The notes: a model not told the origin generated them from the letters alone. A DNA stretch of 28,653 bases from JAWWPY01 sp964412845 (GCA_964412845.1 CAYPQM010000088.1:1-28653); one strand, 5' to 3'; shown: positions 15,714 through 24,400, counted from the stretch's first letter. A program made the numbers and translations.

Positions 15714-16244
15714 ATGAGTGTTCCGCTGACGCTGTTGGGGCTGCTTGAGCGCGGGCCCAGCCATGGATATGACCTGAAGCGCGACTACGACGCTTACTTC
15801 GGGCAAGGGCGGCCGCTGCGCTACAGCCAGGTGTATGCCACGCTGTCGCGGCTGGCCAGGGACGGGAAGGCCGTGGCCGGGCCCGTCGAGCACGGGGCCG
15901 GGCCGGAACGGCGCCGGTACATCATCACCGACGAGGGCGTCGCCGACGTGGAGAAGTGGCTCGCCGAGCCCGCGCCGCCGGAGCCCGACCTGCAGAGCGA
16001 ACTGTTCGCCAAGGTCGTGCTCGCGCTCATGCTCGGCAAGCACGCCGACAACTACCTTGACGTCCAGCGGGCGGCGCACCTGCAGCGGATGCGCGAGCTC
16101 ACCGAGTTCAAGCGGCAGCGCGGCATCCTCGACGTGCTGCTCGCCGACCACGCCCTCTACCGCCTGGAGGCGGACCTGCGATGGATCGACCACACGGCGG
16201 CGCGGCTGGACATGATCGCGCGGACAGTGCAGGGGCGGTCATGA
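15714..16244 (+). CDS. PadR-family transcriptional regulator
   Basis: The 176-residue protein opens with LTLLGLLERGPSHGYDLKRDYD, the PadR winged-helix signature. It continues with RYSQVYATLSRLARDGKAV (recognition helix) and RRRYIITDEGVADVEKWL (wing), then a C-terminal helical dimerisation region (~90-176) of the Vir-like type. It probably represses this operon and responds to a ligand exported by the ABC transporter, as is common for PadR-ABC pairs such as LmrR-LmrCD. The start codon follows the palindrome at once and lacks a ribosome site. The stop overlaps the ATPase start as ATGA (16241-16244), so the two genes are translationally coupled. Confidence 0.92.
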   Translation: MSVPLTLLGLLERGPSHGYDLKRDYDAYFGQGRPLRYSQVYATLSRLARDGKAVAGPVEHGAGPERRRYIITDEGVADVEKWLAEPAPPEPDLQSELFAKVVLALMLGKHADNYLDVQRAAHLQRMRELTEFKRQRGILDVLLADHALYRLEADLRWIDHTAARLDMIARTVQGRS

Positions 16245-17008
16245 CTCCCGATTACAACGCCGCTGGGCACGGCGCCGCTGGGCACAGCGCCCCGAACCTC
16301 AGTGTCACGGGACACGGCCACGGCGCGTCGGGGAAGTTCATCGAGGCCGTCGATCTGTCGCTGTCGTTCGGCAGCACGCCGGCGCTGCGCGGGGCGTCGC
16401 TGCGCGTCGCCAAGGGCGAGATCGTCGCCGTCATGGGGCCCAGCGGGTCCGGGAAGTCGACGCTGCTGTACTGCCTGGCCGGGATCCTGGTGCCTTCCTC
16501 GGGGGAAGTGCATTTCAACGGGATGCGGCTCGACCAGCTCAGCGACGACAAGCGCAGTGCGCTGCGGCGGGACCGGTTCGGGTTCGTGTTCCAGTCCGGG
16601 CAGCTCGTGCCCGAGCTCACCGCCGAGGAGAACGTCGCGCTGCCGTTGCTGCTGTCCGGCATGCGGCGCGGGCCGGCAATGGCGGCGGCGCGCACGTGGT
16701 TACCCACGCTCGGGCTGGACGGGCTCGAGTCCCGGCGGTCCGGTGAGCTGTCCGGCGGGCAGGCGCAGCGCGTCGCGCTGGCCCGCGGCCTGGTCGCCGA
16801 GCCCGAAGTGCTATTCGCCGACGAGCCGACCGGGTCGCTGGACTCGATGTCCGGCGAGCTGGTGATGAACCTGCTGGTGAGCGCGGTCCGCGAGCAGGGG
16901 ACCACGGTCGTCCTGGTCACTCACGACGCCCGGGTCGCCGCGTACGCCGACCGCGAGGTCGTCGTGCGGGATGGCACGGTCGGCACGCTCACCGGGGCAA
17001 AGCCATGA
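16241..17008 (+). CDS. ABC transporter ATP-binding protein (MacB/LolD type)
   Basis: The 255-residue ATPase has Walker A (GPSGSGKST), a Q-loop (FVFQSGQLVPELT), the signature LSGGQAQRVALARGL, Walker B VLFADEPTGSLD and the H-loop VTHDARVAAYAD. This is the MacB/LolD/BceA group that pairs with FtsX-type permeases. The first ~30 residues before the fold are a Gly/His-rich tail (AAGHGAAGHS, GHGHGASG) not usual in the family. ATG 16241 overlaps the PadR stop; an in-frame start further up would lie inside padR. Its C-terminus GTLTGAKP is repeated in the tiny ORF that follows. Confidence 0.95.
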   Translation: MTPDYNAAGHGAAGHSAPNLSVTGHGHGASGKFIEAVDLSLSFGSTPALRGASLRVAKGEIVAVMGPSGSGKSTLLYCLAGILVPSSGEVHFNGMRLDQLSDDKRSALRRDRFGFVFQSGQLVPELTAEENVALPLLLSGMRRGPAMAAARTWLPTLGLDGLESRRSGELSGGQAQRVALARGLVAEPEVLFADEPTGSLDSMSGELVMNLLVSAVREQGTTVVLVTHDARVAAYADREVVVRDGTVGTLTGAKP

Positions 17009-17073
17009 GCGCGGCAACCGCGATCGAGCGGGACACGAGCGCGATCAGCACGCTTACCGGGGCGAAACTGTGA
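17005..17073 (+). CDS. 22-codon coupled ORF made by duplication of the gene junction
   Basis: ATG 17005 overlaps the ATPase stop (ATGA), and the TGA at 17071-17073 overlaps GTG 17070 of the permease (GTGA). The peptide MSAATAIERDTSAISTLTGAKL joins a permease-like N-terminus (compare GTLERDAS) to an ATPase-like C-terminus (compare GTLTGAKP). The DNA at 16982-17040 and 17048-17108 aligns as an imperfect ~60-bp tandem duplication. It may only relay ribosomes from one gene to the next; whether the peptide matters is unknown. Confidence 0.45.
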   Translation: MSAATAIERDTSAISTLTGAKL

Positions 17074-19550
17074 GCGGGGTTGGCACGCTCGAACGGGACG
17101 CTAGCCGTTCCGGTATGAACAGGTCTGGCACAGTCGGGCTTGGGCTGCGGCTGGCCGTGAACGGGGGGCGCGACGCCGTTACCCGGCTGGTCATCCTTGC
17201 GGTCGCGGTCGGGCTCGGCGTCGGGCTGCTGCTCACCGCAGTGGCCGCGACCAACGCGGTCACTTCGTGGAACCACCGGCACGCGTGGTTCTGGACCGGC
17301 ACCCAGGGGGCGGCGCCGGGGCCGGCCACGGGGGTCGCGCCGCTGTGGTGGCAGCCAACCAGCGACATCTACGACGGCCAGACGATCAGCCGCTTCGACG
17401 TCGCGGCCACCGGCGCTTCCTCGCCGGTGCCGCCGGGGCTGTCCCATGACCCGGCGCCGGGGACGTACTACGCCTCGCCCGCGCTCGAGGCGCTGCTGCG
17501 GTCCGTTCCGGCGGATCAGTTGGCTGACCGCTACCCGGGGCACCTGGCCGAGATCATCGGCGACGCCGCGCTGCCCTCGCCTAACTCGCTCGTCATCGTC
17601 GTCGGGCGCACCCCGGCGCAACTGGCGACGGCCGTGGGCAGCGTAAAGGTGACCGCTATCGCGACCACCGCGCCGGGCAACCTCGGCGGGAGTGTCACGA
17701 TTTCCCCCGCCAGGAAGGGCCATCGGCCGAAGCTCCCGCCGAACTTTAACCCCAACGGGCTCAAGTACATGCCGGCCGACACCGGCGCGCCGGCGAGCGG
17801 CACCGACCTGATCTTGTCCGTCGTCGCGCTGGCGATCCTGCTGCCGGTACTGATCTTCATCGGCACCGCGACTCGGCTGTCGGCCGCCCGCCGGGAGGAG
17901 CGGTTCGCGGCGATGCGCCTGGTCGGCGCGACCCGCACGCAGGTGTCCGTGCTCGCGGCGGTGGAGTCGACCGCGGCGGCCCTGCTGGGCGTGGCCGCCG
18001 GGTTCGCGATCTTCTTCGGGCTGCGCATCCCGGTGGCGGGCATCCCGTTCGTCGGCCAGCCGTTCTTCCCCGGCGAACTGACGCTTAGCCTGTTCGACGT
18101 CATCGTCGTCGCGGTCGGCGTGCCGGTGGCCGCCGCTGTGGCAGCGCGACTGGCGCTGCGCCGGGTGAACATCTCCCCGCTCGGCGTCACGCGCCGGGTG
18201 ACGCCGAAGCCGCCTGGTGTCTGGCGGGTGGTGCTGTTGCTCCTCGGCCTAGCTGAGCTCGGCTTCTGGGAGGCGCACGGGCACCCGGCCTCGATCCAGG
18301 AGGAGATCCAGGCGTTCGTGACCAGCTTCGCGCTGATCATCATCGGGCTGTTCATCGCCGGGCCGTGGCTCACCATGGCCGCCGCGCGGCTCATGGCCCG
18401 GTGGACCAGCCGCCCCGGCACGCTGATCGCCGCCCGGCGCATCGGCGACGACCCGCGGGCCGCGTTCCGTTCCGTCAGCGGCCTGGTGCTCGCGCTGCTG
18501 GTCACCACCGTCGCGACGATCGCGATCACCACGCAGGACGCCAAAGACCCCACCAGGTTCGGCAACATCACCGAGTCGCACGTGCTGACCGCGCAGATAT
18601 CGGCGTCGAATGCGCTCGCCCGGAACAGCGGCCCGGGAGCGCGGTCTGGCCCCGCGAACCCGGGGCCGGCCGCGCCCGCCGCGCCGCTCGCCGCCCAGCT
18701 GAGTGCGGTGCCCGGCGTGCCGGGGGTGCTCGTGGTGCGCGCGGTCCCCGGGCTGATGATCCCTGGCCGTTTCGAGAACCTCGGCGTCAACGCGTTCGGC
18801 GTCAACACCGACGGCCGCGTCACCCCGATCCCGGCCGGCGTGGTCTCGTGCGCGCAGCTCGCGACCGTGCCCGCGCTCGGCCGCTGCCCGGCAGGCGCGG
18901 CAACGGCCGAGTTCCCGGCGGACGGCTTCAGCGGTCCCCTCGGCTTCAACTCGAACGTGGACACGTACACCTGGCCGGCCGCGAATGTGTCGGTCGCCGG
19001 ACTCGACGCCCTCGGCGTGGACGGCATCAACGTGGCGACGAACGGCGCCACGGCGACAGTCGAGCGGGCGCGGACGCTGCTGGAAGCGAGCGTTTACCCG
19101 ACGGTCTCCCCGCCGTCCACCTACGCCGACATCGCCGAGCAGCACAACTCGCGGAACTCCGGCTACCAGCAGCTCGCCAACGTGGTGATCCTGGTCAGCC
19201 TGGCGATCGCCGGGTGCACGCTGGCGGCGGGCATCGCGGCGGGGTTCGCGGAGCGCAAGCGGCCGTTCAGCCTGCTGCGGCTCACCGGCGCGCGGCTGTC
19301 CACGCTACGCGGCGTCGTCGCGCTGGAGGGCGCGGTCCCGCTGCTCACGGTGGCGGTTGTGGCGATCGGGACGGGCTTCGGCGCCGCCGCGATGTACGCG
19401 ACGGAGGCGCAGAACCGCCCGATGGTCGCGCCGGGCCTTGCGTACTACCTGCTGACCGTCGGCGGCATCATAGTGTCCCTGGCGATCATCGCGGCGACGT
19501 TCCCGATCCTGACCCGCATCACGGGCCCGGAGGTAGCCAGAAACGACTAA
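17070..19550 (+). CDS. ABC transporter permease, FtsX/MacB-like
   Basis: The ~826-residue protein has a first membrane helix at ~38-60, a large outer domain (~60-245), then a helix cluster containing SAARREERFAAMRLVGATRTQV. That motif marks the cytosolic coupling segment of FtsX-type permeases. Two more helices follow, then a second outer domain (~500-700), and a C-terminal FtsX repeat with AERKRPFSLLRLTGARLSTL. This duplicated layout with two FtsX domains is usual for actinobacterial exporters. With the ATPase and the PadR repressor it forms a regulated drug, peptide or lipid exporter. GTG 17070 overlaps the stop of the 22-codon ORF and has GGGG upstream; ATG 17115 is a weaker alternative. 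An intrinsic terminator follows 77 bp after the stop. Confidence 0.9.
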   Translation: MSGVGTLERDASRSGMNRSGTVGLGLRLAVNGGRDAVTRLVILAVAVGLGVGLLLTAVAATNAVTSWNHRHAWFWTGTQGAAPGPATGVAPLWWQPTSDIYDGQTISRFDVAATGASSPVPPGLSHDPAPGTYYASPALEALLRSVPADQLADRYPGHLAEIIGDAALPSPNSLVIVVGRTPAQLATAVGSVKVTAIATTAPGNLGGSVTISPARKGHRPKLPPNFNPNGLKYMPADTGAPASGTDLILSVVALAILLPVLIFIGTATRLSAARREERFAAMRLVGATRTQVSVLAAVESTAAALLGVAAGFAIFFGLRIPVAGIPFVGQPFFPGELTLSLFDVIVVAVGVPVAAAVAARLALRRVNISPLGVTRRVTPKPPGVWRVVLLLLGLAELGFWEAHGHPASIQEEIQAFVTSFALIIIGLFIAGPWLTMAAARLMARWTSRPGTLIAARRIGDDPRAAFRSVSGLVLALLVTTVATIAITTQDAKDPTRFGNITESHVLTAQISASNALARNSGPGARSGPANPGPAAPAAPLAAQLSAVPGVPGVLVVRAVPGLMIPGRFENLGVNAFGVNTDGRVTPIPAGVVSCAQLATVPALGRCPAGAATAEFPADGFSGPLGFNSNVDTYTWPAANVSVAGLDALGVDGINVATNGATATVERARTLLEASVYPTVSPPSTYADIAEQHNSRNSGYQQLANVVILVSLAIAGCTLAAGIAAGFAERKRPFSLLRLTGARLSTLRGVVALEGAVPLLTVAVVAIGTGFGAAAMYATEAQNRPMVAPGLAYYLLTVGGIIVSLAIIAATFPILTRITGPEVARND

Positions 19551-19627
19551 CGGGAAGGTCGGCGGCCACGTGTCTTCGCTTAGCCGCCGGTCTTCGCTTA
19601 CTTCCGGCCACTGACATTCGAGGCGAT

Positions 19628-19651
19628 CCGCGCGCGGCGCGCGGCATTTTT
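19628..19651 (+). terminator. Intrinsic terminator after the ABC exporter operon
   Basis: The palindrome CCGCGCGCGGCGCGCGG (19628-19644) has perfect 8-bp GC arms around one base and is followed by CATTTTT. This is one of the few classic terminators in the window and closes the PadR-ABC operon. Confidence 0.75.
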
Positions 19652-19728
19652 CCGCTCTTGGATTCCCGACAAGTCAATCCCGACAGGCATCGTTGACGTC
19701 TGGGTCTCTGATCACTAAGGAGACCCAT

Positions 19729-19797
19729 GTGAACGAACGGCAACGGGATAAGACGCCGCGTGGCGGCTGGCGATCGTCGGCCACGCCAGAACGCTGA
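19729..19797 (+). CDS. Candidate 22-codon ORF or start of a lost gene
   Basis: GTG 19729 is preceded by AAGGAG with a 6-nt spacer, the best ribosome site in this decayed stretch. The frame (VNERQRDKTPRGGWRSSATPER) ends at TGA 19795-19797. No family is recognised. It could be the intact 5' end of a gene deleted when the kinase and toxin fragments were joined just downstream. Confidence 0.25.
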   Translation: MNERQRDKTPRGGWRSSATPER

Positions 19798-19814
19798 TCA
19801 CGATCCGTCTGGAC

Positions 19815-19952
19815 CTGTCCGGCCGGAAGCCGTACGGTGACGTCCAGCCCGCCGCCGGGCTGGCTGCGGGCCGTCACCGTCCCGCCGTGGGCGTCGGCCA
19901 CCGCTGCGGCGATGGACAAGCCCAGGCCGACCCCGTCCTGGCCGCCGGTGAG
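19815..19952 (-). pseudogene. Histidine-kinase C-terminal fragment (HATPase_c)
   Basis: On the minus strand the frame LTGGQDGVGLGLSIAAAV, then ADAHGGTVTARSQPGGG and LDVTVRLPAG is the G2 box and last strands of a sensor kinase ATPase domain. Only ~46 residues remain; the H-box, N-box and sensor part are absent. The 5' boundary coincides with the end of the DUF5615 homology at about 19952, which marks a deletion or rearrangement junction. The frame stays open to 19674 with no recognisable sequence. A kinase next to an FtsX-type ABC exporter would be typical, so it may be left over from a lost two-component pair (inference). Confidence 0.75.
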
Positions 19953-20227
19953 GTGCGGTCCTGGGCGAAGGTCTTGGCCGAGACAAGGATGAGGCCGGCG
20001 TGCGTCTGGCCGGCGGCGCGGTACTGGGCGTCGAGGGGCATGAAATCCTTGATGTTGGCGGTGACCAGGGCGCGTCCGGCTGCTGCGGCGCGGGCGAGTA
20101 CCTGATCGTCGGGGAGCGAGATAAGCGTGGGGTCGGTGACGACTGCCTGTGCATCGTGGCCCTTGGCGCGCAACTCCTCGGCGATGGTCCCCGAGAACAT
20201 CTCATCCAGCAGTATTGGGTGGCTCAT
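19874..20227 (-). pseudogene. DUF5615 PIN-like toxin, C-terminally replaced by kinase sequence
   Basis: From ATG 20227 the protein reads MSHPILLDEMFSG, then AEELRAKGHDAQAVV, LPDDQVLARAAAAGRALVTAN and IKDFMPLDAQYRAAG, ending LILVSAKTFAQD. This is DUF5615 (Mut7-C/PIN-like), with the acidic residues of LLDE and TANIKDF present. After residue ~92 the family-typical C-terminal helix is missing, and ~25 unrelated residues follow, read from the kinase fragment in another frame, to a stop at 19874. Full members are about 110-120 residues, so the length is nearly normal but the end is foreign. It lies 5 bp after the antitoxin gene. It was probably a type II toxin nuclease; activity now is doubtful. 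Confidence 0.75.
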
Positions 20228-20232
20228 GTGCG

Positions 20233-20679
20233 TTACCCGGCAAGTAGCTGGCGTTCGCGCCGCCATGCATCCTCGGCGGCGTCTTCGGCGGTGCTGGCGG
20301 CGGTGATTTCCGCGTCGATCTCGTCAGGGTAGGACGCCCAGTACCTGGTGGCGATACGGATGAGGCGAAGGGGAGTACCAGTGTTGCCGGCCACGAGGGC
20401 GAGCAGGTCGTCCTCGGCCAGATCAGGTTCCGCGGTGCGGGCGGATCTGACCGCGCGGACGACTTCCCATACGTCGGGCCCGCTCGCGAGGCCTGCCCGC
20501 CGGCCGGTGGGGCCAGGCCGGAACGTGATCCCGGGATGCTCGCTGGTCCTGAGGGCTTCATCGACGAGCCTGTTCGCGGCCGACGACAGGGACATGCCGG
20601 GGTTTGCTGCCACGAATGAGGCCAGCCTTTCGGCAACGGGGACGTCGAACCGGACCGGTGTCGCTGTGCGCTTGCTCAT
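20233..20679 (-). CDS. Antitoxin, RHH/DUF433-like, partner of the DUF5615 toxin
   Basis: The 148-residue protein starts TATPVRFDVPVAERLASFVA and SLSSAANRLVDEALR, a ribbon-helix-helix-like DNA-binding N-terminus. A region follows that includes RPGPTGRRAGLASGPDVWEVV and LRLIRIATRYWASYPDEIDAEI, which resembles DUF433-type antitoxins often paired with DUF5615 proteins. The C-terminal ~30 residues are charged and Ala/Glu-rich and would fit toxin binding. The toxin start follows 5 bp after the stop. Two short palindromes sit directly upstream of ATG 20679 and are probably its own operators. No ribosome site is seen, so translation may be leaderless. Confidence 0.75.
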   Translation of the reverse strand: MSKRTATPVRFDVPVAERLASFVAANPGMSLSSAANRLVDEALRTSEHPGITFRPGPTGRRAGLASGPDVWEVVRAVRSARTAEPDLAEDDLLALVAGNTGTPLRLIRIATRYWASYPDEIDAEITAASTAEDAAEDAWRRERQLLAG

Positions 20680-20709
20680 GACTACATAGTCGTTGATTAG
20701 AGTTACTCT
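20680..20709. promoter_or_regulatory. Twin short palindromes before the antitoxin start
   Basis: GACTACATAGTC (20680-20691, arms GACTA/TAGTC) touches the start codon, and AGAGTTACTCT (20699-20709, arms AGAGT/ACTCT) lies one helical turn further up. This AT-rich patch differs from its surroundings and fits promoter plus operator of an autoregulated toxin-antitoxin operon. Confidence 0.55.
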
Positions 20710-20760
20710 TACAGTGAGTGCCGGTAGCTGCCGGACAGGGTTGAACCGTGCCCCTCTGTC

Positions 20761-20806
20761 CTCATAAACCCAGAGGTCGCAGGTTCATGTCCTGCCCCCG
20801 CTACCA
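20761..20806 (+). pseudogene. Degenerate copy of the tRNA-fMet 3' half (possible att site)
   Basis: From the anticodon loop (CTCATAA) to the CCA this matches tRNA 15369-15413, with one inserted A and two substitutions in the T-loop. Similarity continues ~55 bp into the 3' flank, including the terminator hairpin. The 5' half is not intact; a GGTAGCT D-loop-like piece at 20723-20729 may be a relic. It is either an attachment-site duplicate left by an element that integrated at the tRNA, or a decayed tandem tRNA gene. Confidence 0.85.
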
Positions 20807-20820
20807 GGAAGTACGAGGTC

Positions 20821-20857
20821 AGAGGCTCGATCGCCAGCATAGGCGGTCGGGCCTTTT
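20821..20857 (+). terminator. Second copy of the tRNA terminator hairpin
   Basis: AGAGGCTCGATCGCC (20821-20835) pairs with GGCGGTCGGGCCTTTT (20842-20857) around AGCATA. It matches the hairpin after the functional tRNA, and the stem is largely kept despite substitutions. Confidence 0.6.
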
Positions 20858-20862
20858 AACGG

Positions 20863-21464
20863 ATGGCGGCGCCATGGCAGCAGAACCGGGCATCACTGGG
20901 CGGCCAGCGGCGCGCGGCATCGGCAGGGAACGGCATCGGACAGGGGCCGCTCGCTGACCAGGCCAACGCCTGCAAGCTGGCCCAGCAGGCCACAGATCGT
21001 CTCTGACAATCTGAAGCATCCGACCGCGAAATCATCGACGGTATCGCCTCGAATGAGACAACCTGGCGGGCGATGTCTCACGCGAACTGCGGCGCCGCAG
21101 GTCAGGTGTTCTCTTGGGGTTGGGCCGATCTTAGTCCGGCTGGGTCTAGATAGTCGCTGGTCAGCGCACTGCCAGCTGCCACGTGTGTGAGCAACAGGTG
21201 TGGTGCACGTCCTGCTGGTCCGTCACTGTGGTGGCTGCCTGGTGTGGAACAGCGGGGCAACCCCAGGTCTTGAGGTTGCGCCTACGCCAACCTGCATGAC
21301 ACCGCAGCCCACACTGCCCGCAGGAACGAGCGCGCGCTGTTCACCAGTCCGCCAGTCCGCCAGTCGCGTTCGCGCCGCTCGCCTGGGACGACGCACGGTT
21401 GGCGGGGTTCGCCGCCTACTCGTTTTTCTGTGGCCTGCGGCCGGGCTGACCTGATCCCTTTGCC
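20863..21464. other. Gene-poor stretch, about 600 bp
   Basis: I see no intact gene. One plus-strand frame near 20953-21110 has protein-like content (ADQANACKLAQQATDRL, then TGA at 21004, then SDREIIDGIASNETTW) and may be a stop-interrupted remnant of an unknown protein. Near 21370-21447 the frame AFAPLAWDDARLAGFAAYSF is similarly suggestive, but I cannot assign it. No repeats or RNA folds stand out. Confidence 0.5.
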
Positions 21465-24400
21465 TCAAGGAGCTACCGAGTCGAGGGGGCCCGGCTTCGA
21501 GTGAGGTCGTCCTGGCCGCGGGTAATCGTCTGATGCCACGGCCCGCAGAGTCTCTTGGATGTGCTCAGCGGCGGGGGAGCCGATCCGCTGGTAGATCTCT
21601 AGTGCCAGGCGCAGGTGGGTGATGCCGTCCTTGATGGCGCCGGCCTGGATGTGGCATCTGCCGATTCCATCGAGTGCGTCCGCCTCGTCCTTTGGTGACC
21701 CGATGTCGCGGGCAATGCCAAGCGCTTGGATGTGGCGGGGAATGCCACAGTCAGGGCCGGAAGTCTCTGCCAGTAGCGCACCGAGGCGATTGAGGACCTC
21801 GGCTTGGCCCTGCCGGTCGCCGACGTCCCGGAACCCGCCCATGGCCTGGGCAAGGGATTCCCCGGCGGCCGCGTGCTCGCCAGTGAGGTGCTGCACGACT
21901 CCGAGCTCGGCGAGGTCGGCGGCGAGGCCGTGGCGCTGGCCGAGATCCCGGTTTATGGCTAGCGCCTTGGTGAGCGATGCGGTCGACGCCTGGTAGTCAC
22001 CCAGGAGGTGCTGCACGACGCCGAGGAGGTGCAGGGCATGGCCAAGGCCGCGTCGGTCTCCCAGATCCTGGCACAGGCCCGACGCTTGGGTGAGCGTTGC
22101 CGTGGCCGACTGATAATCGCCCGTGCAGTGCTGCAAATCGCCAAGGGAAGTGAGGGCCGACGCCTCGCCGTGCTTGTCGCCGAGATCCCGGTAAAGGGCT
22201 AGTGCCGCATGGAGCGAGGCGGACGCGGCCGGGAAATCAGCGGTCGCGCATTGCACGATGCCGAGGTAGTCCAGCGCGGTGGCCTCGCCGAGCCGGTCGC
22301 CGAGGTCGCGGCACAAGCGCAGCGCCTCGGTGAGTGACCCGGTGGCAGCCGGGTAGTCGTCAATGAAGATCTGCATGCGGCCCAGGGAGTTGAGGGCCTC
22401 CGCCTGGCCGAGCTGGTCGCCCAAGTCCCGGCACAGGCCGAGCGCCTGGGTGAGCGATGCGGCCGCGGATGGATAGTGGCCGGCGAGCCATTGCGCGTGG
22501 CCGAGATTGGCAAGCGCCACGGACTGGCCGGCCAGGTCTTGGGTGGTCAGGGCGACGGCCACGGCGCCCTGGTGCAAGGTGAATGCCTCGTCCCAGTAGC
22601 CGCGGGTCCGGAGGAACTCGCTGAGCTGGGCGGGTATCCACACGGCGTAGACGGGCCTGGCATGCGCGGCAGTGGATTGCGCAGCGGAAAGCAGATTGGC
22701 GCGCTCCGCTTCTAGCCAGGTCATAGCCTCGTCCCGGGTGGAAAGTTCCGGCGCTGCCGCCGGGGGGCAGGACAGCAGGGGAGCATCCGCTGGGGGACGC
22801 CGGGCGATGAGGCGATTGGCGGCGGTGGCCACGTGCAGGTAGTAGTCAAGGAGCCGGCCGGCCGCTGCCTCGCGGCCCGCGGGGTCGTCGCCCGCCGCGA
22901 GGCTGCGGGCGTGCTCGCCGATGAGGTCATGCAGGCGGTAGCGGCCACGCGCGGGTTCGGTGATGACGTGATGGTCATAGAGTTCATCGAGATGATCACG
23001 GGTGGCCTCCAGGCTCGCGCCGTTGAGCGCGGTGGCCGCGTAGACATCAAAGCTGATGCCGGGATGCAGGCCGAGTCGGCGGAAGAGCTGCTGCGGGCCA
23101 GGTGTGAGGTCTTGATAGGACAGGCCGAACGCTGCGCCGACTGAGATGTTCTCGGCGCGCATCGCGGCGATCCGGTCTTTTGACGTGGTCAGCTCGGCAG
23201 CCAGGTCGGTCACGGTCCATGACGGGTGACGGCGCAATGTCCCCGCGATCAGGCGGATGGCGAGCGGCAGGTACCCGCACAGCCGGGGGATCTCGGCACA
23301 CGCCCAGGCTCCGCCTTCGGCCCGGCTGGCGAGGCGGCCGAACAGTTCCGCCGCATCGTCCGGGGGCATCGTGCCGAGGCTGATCGAAGTGGCCTCTTCC
23401 AGGGCAGCCAGCCTGCGGCGGCTGGTGATGAGCACCAGGCTGCCCGCGCTGCCGGGCAGCAGCGGCCGGACCTGTTCGTGGCTGGCGGCGTCATCCAGCA
23501 CGAGCAGCACCCTCTTGCCGGCAATGCCGTTGCGCCACATCATCGCCCGCGCGTCCACGCCATCGGGGATCTGACCGGTGGTAATCCCAGCGGCAAGTAG
23601 CAGCGTGCCCAGCGCCGAGCCAGGGTCCGCGGGCTGCTGGCCAGGCGTGTGCGAATGCAACGGCAGGAAAAACTGCCCATCCGGGAAACGCGGCGCGAGC
23701 AGGTGCGCCGCATGCACGGCGAGCGTCGTCTTGCCGATCCCGGCCATCCCGTCAATCGCGTGCACACCCACAACGCTCCCGGTCCTGGCGCCAGCGAGGT
23801 CCGCGTTGGCCTGCCGGATCAGCAGCTCAAGCTCCGCCGCCCGGCCAGTGAAGCTGGCGGTGTCGCGCGGCAACCCGTGGACAGCGGCAGTCGGCGCCCC
23901 CGCGTTGCCGGCCGGCGCTGACGTCCTGCCGTCTAGCGCCTGCCCAACGCCAGCCGGCCGCTGACGCGGCAGCCCCACCAGCATCGCCGGGGGCCCGGCC
24001 GGCAGCCTGCCGCTGGCCAGCTCGCTCAGCGCGTGGAATACCTCAAGCTCCAGGCGATCGCAGGAGGTAAAGGTGCGGACGACCAACCCGGCATCGCGCA
24101 GCCGCCGCCGGAATCCCTCTACCGGCCCGCGATCGGTGTCCGCCAAGCCGGCCGGGCACGCCGCCTGCTCCAGCAAGAAAACCAGCCTGGGGATGCCTGC
24201 GTCACCGGCCGCCTGAAACTCCAGCTCCGTATAAGAAAGCGTCTCGCCCGGGACGAACGAGCCATACCGGAAGCCGATCACCGCAACGTAGATCTCACAT
24301 TCGCGCACGCGCTGGCTGCAGTAATCAGCAGGCTTGCCATCCCGTGCGGCGAAATACCGCATATCGACCGGCACCATCCCAGCCCGGCCCACCGCATCCA

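Noticed and set aside
17531..19051. 506-codon minus-strand open frame antisense to the permease
   Set aside because: It is a shadow frame with Ser/Ala/Arg-rich content, and the FtsX-type permease on the plus strand explains the sequence.
19561..19588. GGCGGC/GCCGCC stem just after the permease stop as the operon terminator
   Set aside because: It has a 16-nt loop and no T-tract; the perfect GC palindrome with CATTTTT at 19628-19651 is a much better terminator.
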